DNA of 64,000 nucleotides from Pardosa pseudoannulata. Lineage: Eukaryota > Arthropoda > Arachnida > Araneae > Lycosidae. The stretch's first letter is position 1, and every line of letters starts with the position of its first letter. Below are positions 1 through 40,500 of the stretch, one piece after another. Made by a program: the position numbers and the translations under genes. The DNA is taken from contig CM063508.1 in the NCBI GenBank assembly GCA_032207245.1, forward strand, positions 89,195,890 through 89,259,889, in the 5' to 3' direction. The notes below the pieces were generated by a model. It worked only from the letters and a program-made list of their open reading frames with translations, made no database searches and had not been told where the DNA came from.

Positions 1-1880
1 TCATGAAAAGTCACGGATTTGAAAAATTTTATTTTGGCAGATACCCTGAATATAAAATTAAAGGATATTAAGACTAAATTAAAACAGAATTGTGTGTTTA
101 TAAATTGTTACATTTAGTAAAAAATAATTACTGAGAAATATCCATGAAATTAAAATATTTACCAATCTTGCTATACATTACATAATATATTTTTCAGCAG
201 TGGCTGTCTAAAATTTAAATGTCACATTTTTAAATATATTACAATAAACTTTCATATGTTGCTTTTTTCCTATGAAGCTTGTGTAATTCTAGTGTAGAGC
301 TCTCTCTCTCTCTTTTTTTTTTTTTTTTTTACTTTGAAACATTAGAAAATTTATGATTGTTTTTATATGAATATGCCATATGATGATTTATTTATGAAGA
401 TTTATGACTTTTATATAATTCTAATTTTTCTCTTTATATTCTTTGATAAGTAGTTTTTACTAATCTATTTAATATAAACATGAATGCATGTGTATGCATA
501 TGTTTTTTATACCAAATTATCTACATAGATTCATTAACAGCAATTCTTTGAAACCATATTAATACATATCAAAATTTGATATCTCAACTTCTTTATGTAT
601 CATCACCTTTTAAAGTACTTGTGCATCTGTGGTAACAAGTGCTGCCACCTGTTTTTCAGTTTTTATGATGAGTCTGCATGTAATATTTGTAGCTCAAACT
701 AGTACAGGCTATTTGTCTGAAAATAAACAAACATTCCACATGTTTTCAATTCCCGTTTTTTTGTTAAGTTATAAATAAAAAAAAGGAAGGAATTGTCATA
801 TAACTATATTAGACAGTAAACGGTTGATCTAAAAAAATTCTACTGCACTTTCAAATCCTGCGAAAAGTTATTACATACTGAAATAACCTGTCAAAATTTG
901 ATATCTTTTTGCCATCACTTAAGCCCAATATGTCCCCCCCCCAAAAAAAAAAAAAAAAAAAAATTACTAATTTTCCCACTAAACAAGAATTCTGACAAAG
1001 TAATACACAATGCATGGATTTCAGAAAATTATAAGCATTCTTAAATTGTAGTAAACTGTAATAACCAATTTGGTTTTGAATTTTTTTTTTTTTTTTGACC
1101 AGTCAAGATAGTTTATGACAGTTTTGTTTTGAAGCAGTTTAAAAGTATCTGTTTGTGCTAGCCAATGCTATTAATATTTTATGCATGACATGTCAAAATG
1201 TTTTATGTATTGCATATCACAATTTCATGAACTCTGCTGCAGGCTACAAAATTTTAGGTCTGGGCTTCTGTTTGGTAACTCCTGCTCTAGAAAACTGAAT
1301 GGTGCTGCTGTTGATGGTGTGCAGTGTTCAGGATGGTGAGCATATAAAGCATCTGAATTAAGTTCTTCTGCTGCAGTAAACTAAGACATCTGTTATCTGG
1401 TTACCATAAGCAATTTCTGAACAATGCTGTCCATTGCCTGCTTTCAATTTATTATTTGTAGTAATATATCAATTGCCAGTCACCTTTGTTCCCTTGGCTA
1501 ATCACTAACATTAACATTTCTTACATCTGGACTTGTTCTATGGAAGGTTTTCTAAACTTATGAAACTTTTTATCAATTAAAAAAATTTGGATTAACAAAT
1601 TTCAAAATATGCCCTCCTCAAGCTTGTCAATCATTTTCCTACATATAAAATCACCCATATTTTCTAAGTCTGTATTCCATGTTCACTATGTTTGTGTAGC
1701 CAAACTACACATACTTACTCCCTTTCATCTGGAAAATAAAAGAAGAAAAAAAAAAAAAACTAATGTATTTATTTATTTATTTTTAAAGTTGCCTTGTACT
1801 GTGCATGCTGATTGTGTGCTATAGTGGATGAGAGTAACAAAAGAAACTGGGAACAAGGGTACATAAAATGATGGAGAGTA
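1..1880. other. AT-rich intergenic DNA, no gene seen
   Basis: Contains T and A homopolymers (about 312-330, 942-962, 1081-1096) and a CT run at 300-314. No splice-supported or long open frame. Confidence 0.6.
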
Positions 1881-1896
1881 ATGTTGATACTGGTGG

Positions 1897-2072
1897 TTTG
1901 GTTTGGTTTGGAATGCTACGGTCTACTTTTGCAACATGAGGGCTAATGAGATCAGGACCTACAGCTTAAAGCTGATTCCAAATGGCTACAAACATCCTTG
2001 CCACTATGGGATTCAAACCAACAAACTCTGGTACTAAAGGCCAGCATCTTAACCAATCGACCATCATTCGGC
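1897..2072 (-). mobile_element. tRNA-derived SINE, copy 1
   Basis: On the minus strand a tRNA-like head has a B-box-like GGTTTGAATCC about 50 nt after GGTCGATTGGTTAAG. Then come a body shared with copies at about 2945, 14655, 42260 and 45167 (GTAGGTCCTGATCTCATTAG-like block) and a CCAAA-repeat tail. An imperfect target duplication, TTGATACTGGTGG (1884-1896) against TTGATGCTAGTGG (2073-2085), brackets it. Confidence 0.75.
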
Positions 2073-2944
2073 TTGATGCTAGTGGAGATTGAAGTTTATC
2101 TGTTGTAATGAATTTTTCTGTAGTGTTGTGTGAAGTGTTCTGAATAAAGAAGTGTTTCATCTTGTTACTGTGCTTTTTTTTTTTTTTTTTTTTTAAATAA
2201 AATCCCTATATTAATAAAATTGAAAATGCCATGCTGATCAGTGTTATTAACCCTGACACTATATTTCTTTTGTGTTCTAATATTATGGTGCTGATATTTG
2301 CATACACATTGCCTTTCTACTAAGTTGGCCTTTCATAACTCTGATCTTAAAATGTCCTTTTAAACTATTTCATTATTGTATGAAGAATGATTTTGTTGCT
2401 AAGTTTTGCATAAATGTAATTGTTCTTAACTTGTGCATTTACTGCTGCATGGGCAGTAAATTAGTTTTGTTGTTTCAGAAATAAGTCTTTAAATTATGAG
2501 AATTAACTGATCTATCTGTTTAGAAACAGAATGCAACCCTTATATTTGCAGTGATACGTTTTTCAGAAAATATTGTTTGTTGGGGAAAAAAAAAACTTGT
2601 AAGCTGGATATTTTTTTATTCATTTGTAATGAAGACTTGAATGTTTTAGTGTAATTATTGGTATCACTAATTACTGGTGTATGGTGATGATACTGACATT
2701 GTGGAGAGAATGAAATCAGCAATAGGTAATGCTTTTAATACCTTTGAGACAGTAACAAAAAATATAGTTTGATGATAAGTAAAGAAAAAACAAGTTTATA
2801 TTAGTTTCAAACAGATGTCAACATATGCTATCTTTAAAAATAAATAATTACGTTTTTGAAAGAGTTGACTAGTTTAAATACTTAAGTACAACTACATATA
2901 TTAATAATAGTACCACAAGAAAATTCATAAAATAAATTAATGTT

Positions 2945-3085
2945 TTATTTTGGAGCACTATGTCTACTTTTTTCTATACAAGGTCTAATGAGACTAGGAC
3001 CTACTGCTTAAAGCTTATTCTATGAAAAGCCATTCTACAGTAGGATTCAGACACACAAACTCTGGTAGCATCATGCACATTTGGC
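2945..3085 (-). mobile_element. tRNA-derived SINE, copy 2, decayed
   Basis: Shares the body block (plus-strand reading GGAGCACTATGTCTAC, CTAATGAGACTAGGACCTAC) and the degenerate B-box region with copy 1. Head is eroded. It abuts the reverse-transcriptase remnant to its right. Confidence 0.65.
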
Positions 3086-3595
3086 CATTGTTTGGTTAAA
3101 TGTATTTTTGGATTACGAAAACAAATGACATCAAAATTTCTGTGCAAAGATACTAAAATTCAGTTTTATAAACCAATTATTAGACCAATAGTTTTATATG
3201 GTAGAGGGTTTTGGACAATAAATAAAGAAGATGGAAATAAATTGCTGCTTTTTGAAGGAAAAATACCAAGAAGAATTTTTGGAGCAGTAAAAGAAAATGG
3301 AATGCAGAGAATAATATAGAAACACAGCAAAAATACAGAGAACTTAATACAGAAACGATTGTTAAAGTTTTACAATTAAAGTGGTTAGGACACATACAGA
3401 TATACTAAAATGAAAATACTGTAAAAAAATTGTTTCATAAACCTGACTGAAAAGGAAAGTATAGTAGATTCTGAACTAGATTGACAGTAAAGGAGCAATG
3501 GCTTAAGAACATTGGGGTCAATCACTATAGGACAATGACATTGGGTATATCTAGATGGTTTAAATTGAAACCAGCTGATTGTAATCACCTGTAGA
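3086..3595 (+). pseudogene. Decayed non-LTR reverse transcriptase C-terminal fragment
   Basis: 3092-3319 reads IIRPIVLYGRGFWTINKED and FEGKIPRRIFGAVKENG, the thumb region common in arthropod LINE ORFs ([31 protein letters not shown]). The family motif LKWLGHIQ follows in another frame near 3375-3398. Frameshifts and stops make it dead, and it lacks both the catalytic RT core and an endonuclease. Confidence 0.75.
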
Positions 3596-4889
3596 GCTTA
3601 AGAGGATGAATAGGATATGAATTACTAAATTTTAAATTAAGAAACATTTCTTTTAAAATGTTTTATATGTAAAAATATTTTATCATTGCTCTATTAAAAT
3701 TCTATATTATTACAGTTTAACATAAATTTGTTTTTCACATGATATAGCAAGTATCCTTTTCTTTGAGTTGGAACTAGATTAAGGCATGTTTTTGTTTAAG
3801 CTGCTTCATCATAGGGTGTAAAATTTGTTCTCCAATATGGTGCTTCCAAAATAAAATAATCTACATCAGTAGTGCCTTCTCTGTTTGTGCACATGATCAT
3901 GTGAATCAACAATAAAAAACGAAGATAAAGATACATTTACAAAATGAAAAAAATATTCCAGGCTGAGTTTTTTTTCCACATTTGTAAATAAGCCAATACA
4001 TATGGCATTGTAGGTTACTATAGCACAAAACGCTTAGTGCTGTGATTGCACATATAATTAAAGAAATATTACAAACAACCAATGTATGTATGGGAATCGA
4101 AGCGAACAGAATAGAGGAAAAAGAAAAGCCTTGATGATACCATTCCATTGAACATTTTCAATATGTCATTTTGATTTTTTGTATGTTTTTTTAAACCATT
4201 AAGATTGTAATTAATAAAATCAGTGTTTTGAACCTAAAGCAATTTCATTTTTAAACATTGTTATAACTTAAAAAAAAAACTTTATAAATATGGCTTTTGC
4301 CATTAATTTTCTACAGTTTATTATAGAAAATAACTTACTATGATTTTGGAGCCCTACCAATAACAACTAATTATTCTTAGTATTCTAGAACTATTGCTGT
4401 AGATAAGAGATGCTTCTCAACTCAGAATGCCTCAACTTATATTAAACACATTTTTAAGAAGCACTACAAGAGAGTATAGACAAAGCATTCTAGCCGTGTT
4501 TCCAACTGAAAAAAAAATATGTTAAATGATATGCTTAAATTCAATGAAAACAATGTTGATTTCTTTGCCTTAAAAACAGGTCAGGTTATTGGATTGACTA
4601 TTTTGTAATCAACACTAAAAGATATATTGTAAGTAGTATAATGATTTTATTACATTTCATTGTAAGAAATAAAATGTGATTTTTTATTTTAAGCCTTGAG
4701 AGCTTTGAGAACTTGCTTTTTTCAGGTTCATAGTTTACATTAAGTAAATGCAAATGTATTTTAGCTTGTAAGTTACATTGTATTTGATGTTTATTTTCAA
4801 AATTTGTTTTGTCAACCTCTCTTTAAAATTAACAATGAGTCACTGATTTACACATCTGTAGAATGAAAGAGAAATGTGCTTTCTGAATT
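3596..4889. other. Intergenic DNA, nothing recognised
   Basis: AT-rich, short open frames only. Confidence 0.5.
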
Positions 4890-5030
4890 ATTAAAAAATA
4901 ATCCTTTAATCATTTTAATATTTAAAATATTTAATCATTTATTAAAAAAAATAAACCTTTTATTAAAAAATAAACCATTTTATTAAAAAAAATAAACCAT
5001 TTATTAAAATTAACCATTTTATAATAAGGC
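4890..5030. repeat. Short imperfect tandem repeat just downstream of KATNAL2
   Basis: About five degenerate copies of a roughly 20-nt unit like ACCATTTTATTAAAAAAAAT. It lies in the probable KATNAL2 3' flank and supplies many AATAAA-like strings on both strands. Confidence 0.6.
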
Positions 5031-5054
5031 ATTTAAACACAGACACATTCAGTA

Positions 5055-5060
5055 TTTATT
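5055..5060 (-). terminator. Candidate KATNAL2 polyadenylation signal
   Basis: AATAAA on the minus strand, about 90 nt past the stop codon. Other AATAAA matches follow within the A-rich tract at 4890-5030, so the true site is uncertain. Confidence 0.45.
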
Positions 5061-5146
5061 TTATTTAAAATGTTTTTTCTTCATATTAAATACATACTTC
5101 ATTTGACATTAGTTACAAAGAAAATCTAATTTAGAATTAATTTAAA

Positions 5147-33276
<28,130 letters not shown>

Positions 33277-33828
33277 CGTCTAGTTATTTTTAATGTATGT
33301 ATATAGATATAAAAGTATTTAAAAAAGAATTGGTTACAAAGAGATAAATTGTTCACTTAAAGTTTAGTTTGAACAACATGTAAAACTTTTGAGATTGGAT
33401 AACGTTTTGAGAACGAGATGCCTAAGTGATTTTAAAATTTATTTACAAGATGTGTATCATCTTATTGCCAGACTGTAGGAAATAATATGAATATGAAGCT
33501 TACAAAAATTGACATCAGGAATTTAAACATATATTAAGGTATTTATCACATCAAAAATAATAATCTATTAGTTTGTTTATTTTTCCTTTTTAGTCAAATG
33601 ATAAATATAACTTTAAACTTTATTTATTTTTGTCATTTGGCTCAGGAGATTCCATGAAAAAAAAAAAAAAAGAAGCTTCTTAAATTTAATTATTCTTAAC
33701 GTCAAAGTATTGATCTTGTAAGAACAATTCACTTAATTTTTTCTCTATCTAGTATTGCAGTTTATAAACATTGAATCTTTTTTTCTAGAAGTCTAGAAAA
33801 AGTTTCTAACACCTTAAAATTTCTCACT
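33277..33828. promoter_or_regulatory. Putative bidirectional promoter of KATNAL2 and GRAMD1
   Basis: The interval separates the KATNAL2 ATG (minus) from the first plausible GRAMD1 splice donor (33832, plus). Both genes read away from it. I see no clean TATA box at a defensible distance, as expected for broadly expressed head-to-head pairs. This is inferred from layout, not from a motif. Confidence 0.45.
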
Positions 33829-33831
33829 ATG
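33700..33831 (+). other. Possible GRAMD1 5' leader exon (left edge unknown)
   Basis: A strong donor, ACTATG followed by GTAAGT, ends at 33831. A matching acceptor (CTTATCAG) lies at 34320, just before the coding start. Joining them would give the upstream mini-ORF M-E-H-stop, then a second 9-codon uORF at 34336, before the main ATG. No transcript evidence; the start is a guess. Confidence 0.3.
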
Positions 33832-34372
33832 GTAAGTTTTCTTTAATTTTATAATTAACCTATCTTTATTATTATTTAAGAATATATTGTATTTTAATAT
33901 TTCATTTATATTAACTACTTTTAAAATTATTTGTAAGGAGCCGAAATTGTTTTCTTATACAACTTTATACCCATAGATAAATCACACGAATTACTCTATG
34001 CTTTATACCATGGAGCATATTTGCGCACCTGCGCTGTATCATTGTATTTAAAGGACATTGTACATTATCATTTATGTATCTGTGAAGTTTGGACTTAAGC
34101 TACCGTATATGTAAATAATTTTTTTTCCGTGTGTGTATGAATCTCAGGAATAGGTGTAATTTGTATGTTTTGTAAAATTTTTAGTTTATGAATTATAGAT
34201 TTCTGGTGGCAGTCAGTACTTTTTATTTGTATTATTAATTGCACTAAATATTACTAAATTTTCGTAGCAATTTAAATATTGGTCGCCACGAACTTGTGCG
34301 TTTACATGTCTACTTATCAGGAACATTAAGTGAAAATGAATCATAGTTACTCAGCGAATTTGTAATCGAAGA

Positions 34373-34539
34373 ATGTCTAGTTCTAGAAATTCAATCTCTG
34401 AAAATCAAGCTTCTGCTTCAGAAAATGAAAGTGATCGTCATGCTTTAGTAGATAAACAGTGTGGTAACTCCAGCCAAAACAAACCTTTGCAAACAACAAA
34501 CCAGTCTTCGGATGACTCACATTCTCCTCGTAATCAAAA
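34373..34539 (+). CDS. GRAMD1: GRAMD1 coding exon 1, Ser-rich N-terminus
   Basis: Residues 1-55, beginning [20 protein letters not shown]; low complexity. Donor GTATAT. Closed upstream by TGA at 34337. Confidence 0.75.
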
Positions 34540-37500
34540 GTATATAATTTTTTTCATAAATTAAAAAGCACGTTAAATTTATTAGCAAAATATATTCTTA
34601 TTGGTATAGAGTGAGGTCTGATATCTCACTTATTTTATGGTTTAAGTAATTCGAAGTATATGTTTTGTTACTGTAATTGCTTAAACGGTGCTTGTAATTA
34701 CATTAATTTAACATGATTTATTAAAATAATCTGTTGTGTTAATATTTTGAACTCAAAGATTGTAAAGAACTTGATTATGGGACTTATTTAGTTATTTTAT
34801 ACAGAACTTATTATATATGATTAAAAGTTAACAATACACTTTGTTTAAAATGTTCATTATTATATCTTGGAGGTTCATTATTGTATCTTGGGGTATTTAA
34901 TTGTTTTTTTAGTTGTCATAGCTTTATTATGAGGTTAATTTAATTGTATGCATAAAGAGTAATACTAGGAGAGTACTCTGCAAAGTTTAGTTAGATTAAA
35001 GCTGTAGCCAGGACTTAGTTTCAGGAAGGTAGGGGGGGGGGACAGAGTCAAGTTTAAAATTTTTAAACTGAACCATAAAATTAGTAAAACTTATGTTAAA
35101 CTTAATATTTGTATTGAAAATTTTACAAAATTTATTAATTCATTATCTTGTTCATATGCTTGTAAATATTGAAATTAAAAAAAAATATATAAGAATTTAA
35201 GAAATTGAAATTTTTGTTTTGAAATTACATTTTGATTAAGTATATAGTTAAAAATTTTTTTTTACTTGAAAATGTACTTTTATTCCAATGTCAAAATGAT
35301 ACAGCAAATTCTAGAATTTTGAGGAGGGATATTTTAGTGTGTTGAACAATCTTCTGACTGTGGACTCAAGTCATATATTAAAATATGTGTAGCTCATTTC
35401 AGGGCTGTAGCCAAAGAGGGAGGTTGGATTGGCACCTTGAAATTCAGTTTGCTGTATTACATTTTAACATCAAAATAAGAAAATGTCTTCAAATAATTTT
35501 TTTAAACTGCATTATTAGTTAAAATTTAATTTTTAAACAAATATTTAAATATTTAATTTCTACTTTTTTAAATTTCCAATTTTTTTTGTACTATATTATT
35601 TTATAAATTTACTGATGCATTTATAATATTATAGATTATAATATTATAGATATTATTATAATTATATTATTATAGATTATATTATTATAATTATAATATT
35701 ATAGATTATAATATTATAGATTATATTATTATAGATTATATTATTATAGATTATATTATTAAAAATTATAGATAGGACTTATAATATTTTACACAAATAT
35801 TAAATGTTATGTAATTTTTAATATTATATAATTTTTTAATTATATTTTATAGTTCTTGGTTAAAAAAATATTGAAATTTCGAAGGTAGGGGTCAGTTTAG
35901 TTTGAGCCCTCCCTTCTCAAACTAAATTTTGGCTAAGGCCCTGTTCTTTTAGATTTGTAATAGAGCTAAAATTTGTGTTTAGTTTGAATTCTCATTTTAT
36001 GTATGATAGCATTTTATGTGCCTTCAATGAAGAGGAAATATCTATTGTTTTTGTTTTTATATTAGCATATTTAATGTTAAGATCAGTGCACCCCTGTTTG
36101 TGATTTTAGGATATATTTTGTAATAATATAATTTATCATAAGAAGTTTAAAAAAAAACTTTGTTTTGTTAAATATGCTTTTAAAGTTTTATTTCACTAAT
36201 CTGATTTGATGAACTTTATATTATATTTTATAGTTTATTTAGTTAATTTTGTTTATAAAATCATGCTAAAATTGCCTTTTGTTATGTATTTTACCTTACC
36301 TCTTTTTATTAAACTTAATTGCATTATTTCAGCTAACAATACATAATATTCTGGGATTTATTGAACTTTTTTTTTTTTTTTTAAATTATATTATTTAATG
36401 ATATATGATCTTTAACACATTATATAGAGGTGCATTTCCCAATGAATTACATAACCATGCTACATACTAAAATTTATCACTACAGGCTAAGCATCTAGGG
36501 GGTGTTTGTTTTGTTGAAATGTAATTCATTAAAATTGCACTAAATCAAAAACCTAATTTTTCTAGTGAAATTTTTAAAAATTTTGTTCTGAAATAGATTT
36601 ACAAGTGTTTATAAAATGCTATTTTTTGAACAAGTAAATACTCTGCTAGAGTATTGAAATAAAAATAAATGATAACAGAAAATTTTTTAATTTCACTACT
36701 TATTAAAAATATTTTTGCGTGGCAAAATTTATAAAATCATCATTTATAAGACTAATAATTCTTAGTACAGTATTGTTGAAAGCATAGATTCTGAAGCTAT
36801 AGACTAACTTGTGATAACAAAAAAAAAAAAAAAAAAAAAAAAAAAAAGCATTTATTGTCCTGTTTGTAACTATGCAGTTATTTTTTTATTATCTTCTATA
36901 TTAACATATTTCTATGAAATATTCCTTCATGTTTATTAATTTTATTCCCTTGTGATACAATCTATACATTTTTGCATGTATGCATGAAATTTGATCTCCA
37001 GAACAAATTTACTTAATGCATACTTTTGCGAGATCTGTACTCAAGTGACAACCGTTAAAATGTAAAAGTACATTTGCTGCATGCAGTATATTAAGGTATT
37101 CAGTGATATATCTTTTAAAATTAATATTTGCATATGCATTTAACCAAGTTTTTAAAAATTATTTCATAAGTTTATATTTATTAAAAATAAGATGCTGTTC
37201 CAAATATTTGTTATTTTTACTGTTATTATTATTTATTTGCAAATATTTAAAAACGTGGATCATTCAAATTACTTCACGACTTGATTGCTGTATAAATTTT
37301 TAAGCCTTAATTTTTATCCAGGAATCGTTTGAGTGCTTTGTCTGTCTCAACCAGCCATTTATGCCAAACAGAAGGATCATTTGATGATGTTTCTTCAAGT
37401 GATGGTATTACAATCAGGTAATTGCTTTGGAAGTTTAATGAGTTTTTATAGTTTTATTAAAATGCCTTTGATGGAACACTTCTTTCAAATAAGGTTTTGC

Positions 37501-40500
37501 TGAATGATGGTTGAATAGATCAGATGTTGCTTTTTGATACCTGAGTTTGTAGATATTTATAGCCATTCATTAAAGAGTAGATACTGTTCTAGTCAGAGTT
37601 AATAAAAACCTTAAATAAAACATTTAAAAAAATTGTTTTTGTTAATCAGGGTTTTTTAAAATTTAAATCATAATTTTCTTTTACAAATTAAACATTACAA
37701 ATAAAATTACTTAAATTAAGATTTTATATTCATAGGATAACAAAACTGAATATTAATAATAATATTATAAAATTTTTTGTTATTCTATTTATTCCTTAAT
37801 TATAAGGTGTGGAATATTTTTTACATATATAACACAGTATACATGAAGTCTAATTTTTTACTACAATTTTTATACATTTTTTTATATTTAAATAAATGTC
37901 TTAACTTCAAAGTGACAATATTGATTTGACTCTTCAGTGTATTATGTATTCTCAAAGTATTCATTTCATATTTATGTTTTATAATTTATTTTTATGTATT
38001 ACACTGTATTTTCAAAATTTAAATGGTTTACTTTGAATTATCAACTAGGTGACTGATTTTTAGCAGAAAAGTTCAATAATAGGATTTGTAAATCAGTTCA
38101 TAAGTAAATTAAAAATATTTTATGGGTAATTCCCAAAGAGAGAATCTGTATTCCAAGATTTTATGTATACTATTTGTACTGTATTTTCTATTTATGACAT
38201 TATAGCATTATGAATTCCTACAAGTGTTTTCTGCTACAGCAAATGAGATTTATAGCAGGTAGATATTTTGAGTAGAGCCTCTGTTTATTTTTTATACGTA
38301 AAGAATGAAATCGTCTTTTTGCTACAGTGTTTATATATATAAATTGTATTTGTGGAAACGCTTTGCACATCAGAATGCATTCTGAAACCACAAGTTTCTA
38401 GAAGGTGTGTATATATGTATGTGTGGGGTGGGTGGGAGTTGAAACAGCTGGTCGAACAATCCAATTTTTTGTCAAATTCCTCGCGTACACCCACTATTAT
38501 TAGTGATTAAGTCTAGAAAGAGAGTTCACCCTCATTTGATAAAGTGGAATCAAATTGCCTGGCCATACATTTATGGAGTATAGGTCTCTTTGCACTGGAG
38601 ATAATGTGAGAGATAAATATAACAAGATGTTACAGCTATATTATGAAAAAGCCCCAACACATGACATTGTACTATAAAACTTTGTTTTAATATTAGAAAC
38701 TTAAGAAAAATTGGAGAAAAAAAATAAAATAAAATGACATTAATATTCTAACAGTGCTTTTTGAATAAGAGATTGTGTCAATTTTTTTGAAATCCTTCAT
38801 TGATGTTTTGAAATTAAAAAAAAAAATAATTTTATTATATAATTGTTAATATTTCAATGTTTAGATTTTACATTAACTGCTATTTAAAATTTTGTCTTTA
38901 AAATAAAGATACACAAACCAAAAATTGTTATGTTTTTTGTAACCAATCACCTATCTTTTATGTTATTTTTGGAAAGAAAAAAGTGTGGTAATTAACTGGT
39001 AAACTGGCGTTTAGATTTTGATTTACCAAATAACTAGGAAATCAAAGACATGGTAACAAAAGCTGTATTTAGTATTACAGTAATAGATGATTTTTTTTTT
39101 AGAAAAGAATACATACTATCTGCATTAGAATATATTTTAAAATTTAATAGCTGTCCAAGAGTAGTACTATTATAATTGATGTGTAATGAACTTGTGTAAC
39201 ATTTTAATCAATCTGGAAAAGGATAACCAGATTATATTTTTCTTGTATAAAGACATTTAATAGTGTGTTAGTTTCTAGTTATTTTTTTCTATCAGTATCT
39301 TTACCCTGGAAGAAGTCCTATAAATTAAATTACATATAGCCATTCCTGTCACCCCTCTACCCCTTAAAATCATGGCTGGAGACATTTTCTTACTGGTTTC
39401 TCCAGTTTTACAAGAACATTGCTGATCATGCAAATGAAACATATGTAAATAAATTCAAAGAGTAAAAGAAAAGAATTTATGGAGTTTTGGTTTGGGTATG
39501 TAGGGTAAGAAAATTACTTCCAGTTTTTTATCTGGGAGATTTCTGTGTGTCTTGTTTAAATTGATCCTATAAAATTCTTTGAGTTAATACAACAGTAAGT
39601 TATTCTCTATCTTTAACATTAGAATGACAAGAGCAATCACTTTGAAAAAATTATATCAGCTCACTGAGCTTTCATGACTTTTATTACTTTAGGATTTTTA
39701 AAATTGTAATATCCTCCTTTAAAAAAAAAATTATAATAAAAAGTAAGCACATGAATTATTGTAGTCATTCTAGTGTTAACCTAACAAAAATAATCACTGC
39801 ATACTTAATATCTTTACCAACTTCGCCATTCGATCTGAAATACCATGCCTTCTGAAATACTATACCTTCTGATATAATTTTCTCACATTTAATTTTAGAA
39901 GCTTAGTTTCATAAATTATAAATAGTTTTGTATATGTTTGAAAATTTCTTTTTTATTACACTACAATAAGCTTAAAGTAAGTAAAATAAATGAAATCAAT
40001 TTCATGAGTTTAATTTAATAAAGTAAAAATTAATCTTCCATAAATGCATAAATTTATTTTGTATTTTTGATTAAAAAATTACATTTTGCCCCCATCTCTT
40101 GCAGAAACACATCAAGTGCCAGTTCTGACAAAGATAATGAGATAAATAAAGGTCTTGTGACAAAAAATATTCATTCATCAACCCCATCTGTTATATTAAA
40201 TTCTGCAAGTAGCTCTGCAACTTCACTGAATAGTTCAACTAATTTAAAAGATGATTCATTTGAAAAGTTTGCTGACAATCAATCTACAACTGATGGAGTT
40301 TGTAACATGTCTCCAGGCTCAATTAGTCAAGAAAGTTCCTTATTTCCAGATAATTTAAGCAGATCTTCTGAATCTGGAAAATCTGTTGATCTGGGACCAC
40401 AGAAAACACCTGATGCACATTCATCAAAATCTGATATTAGAGGATCAGATAAAAATAGAAGTAACGAAAAGAAAGAAAAGAAAAAGTCATCGTGGTATAA

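Larger units (their letters stand above)
34540..37321. other. GRAMD1 intron 1
   Basis: Holds a hAT-like element (35400-35943), a fragment of its end at about 34993-35045, an inverted repeat (36430-36540) and an A27 tract near 36820. No other gene. Confidence 0.6.
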
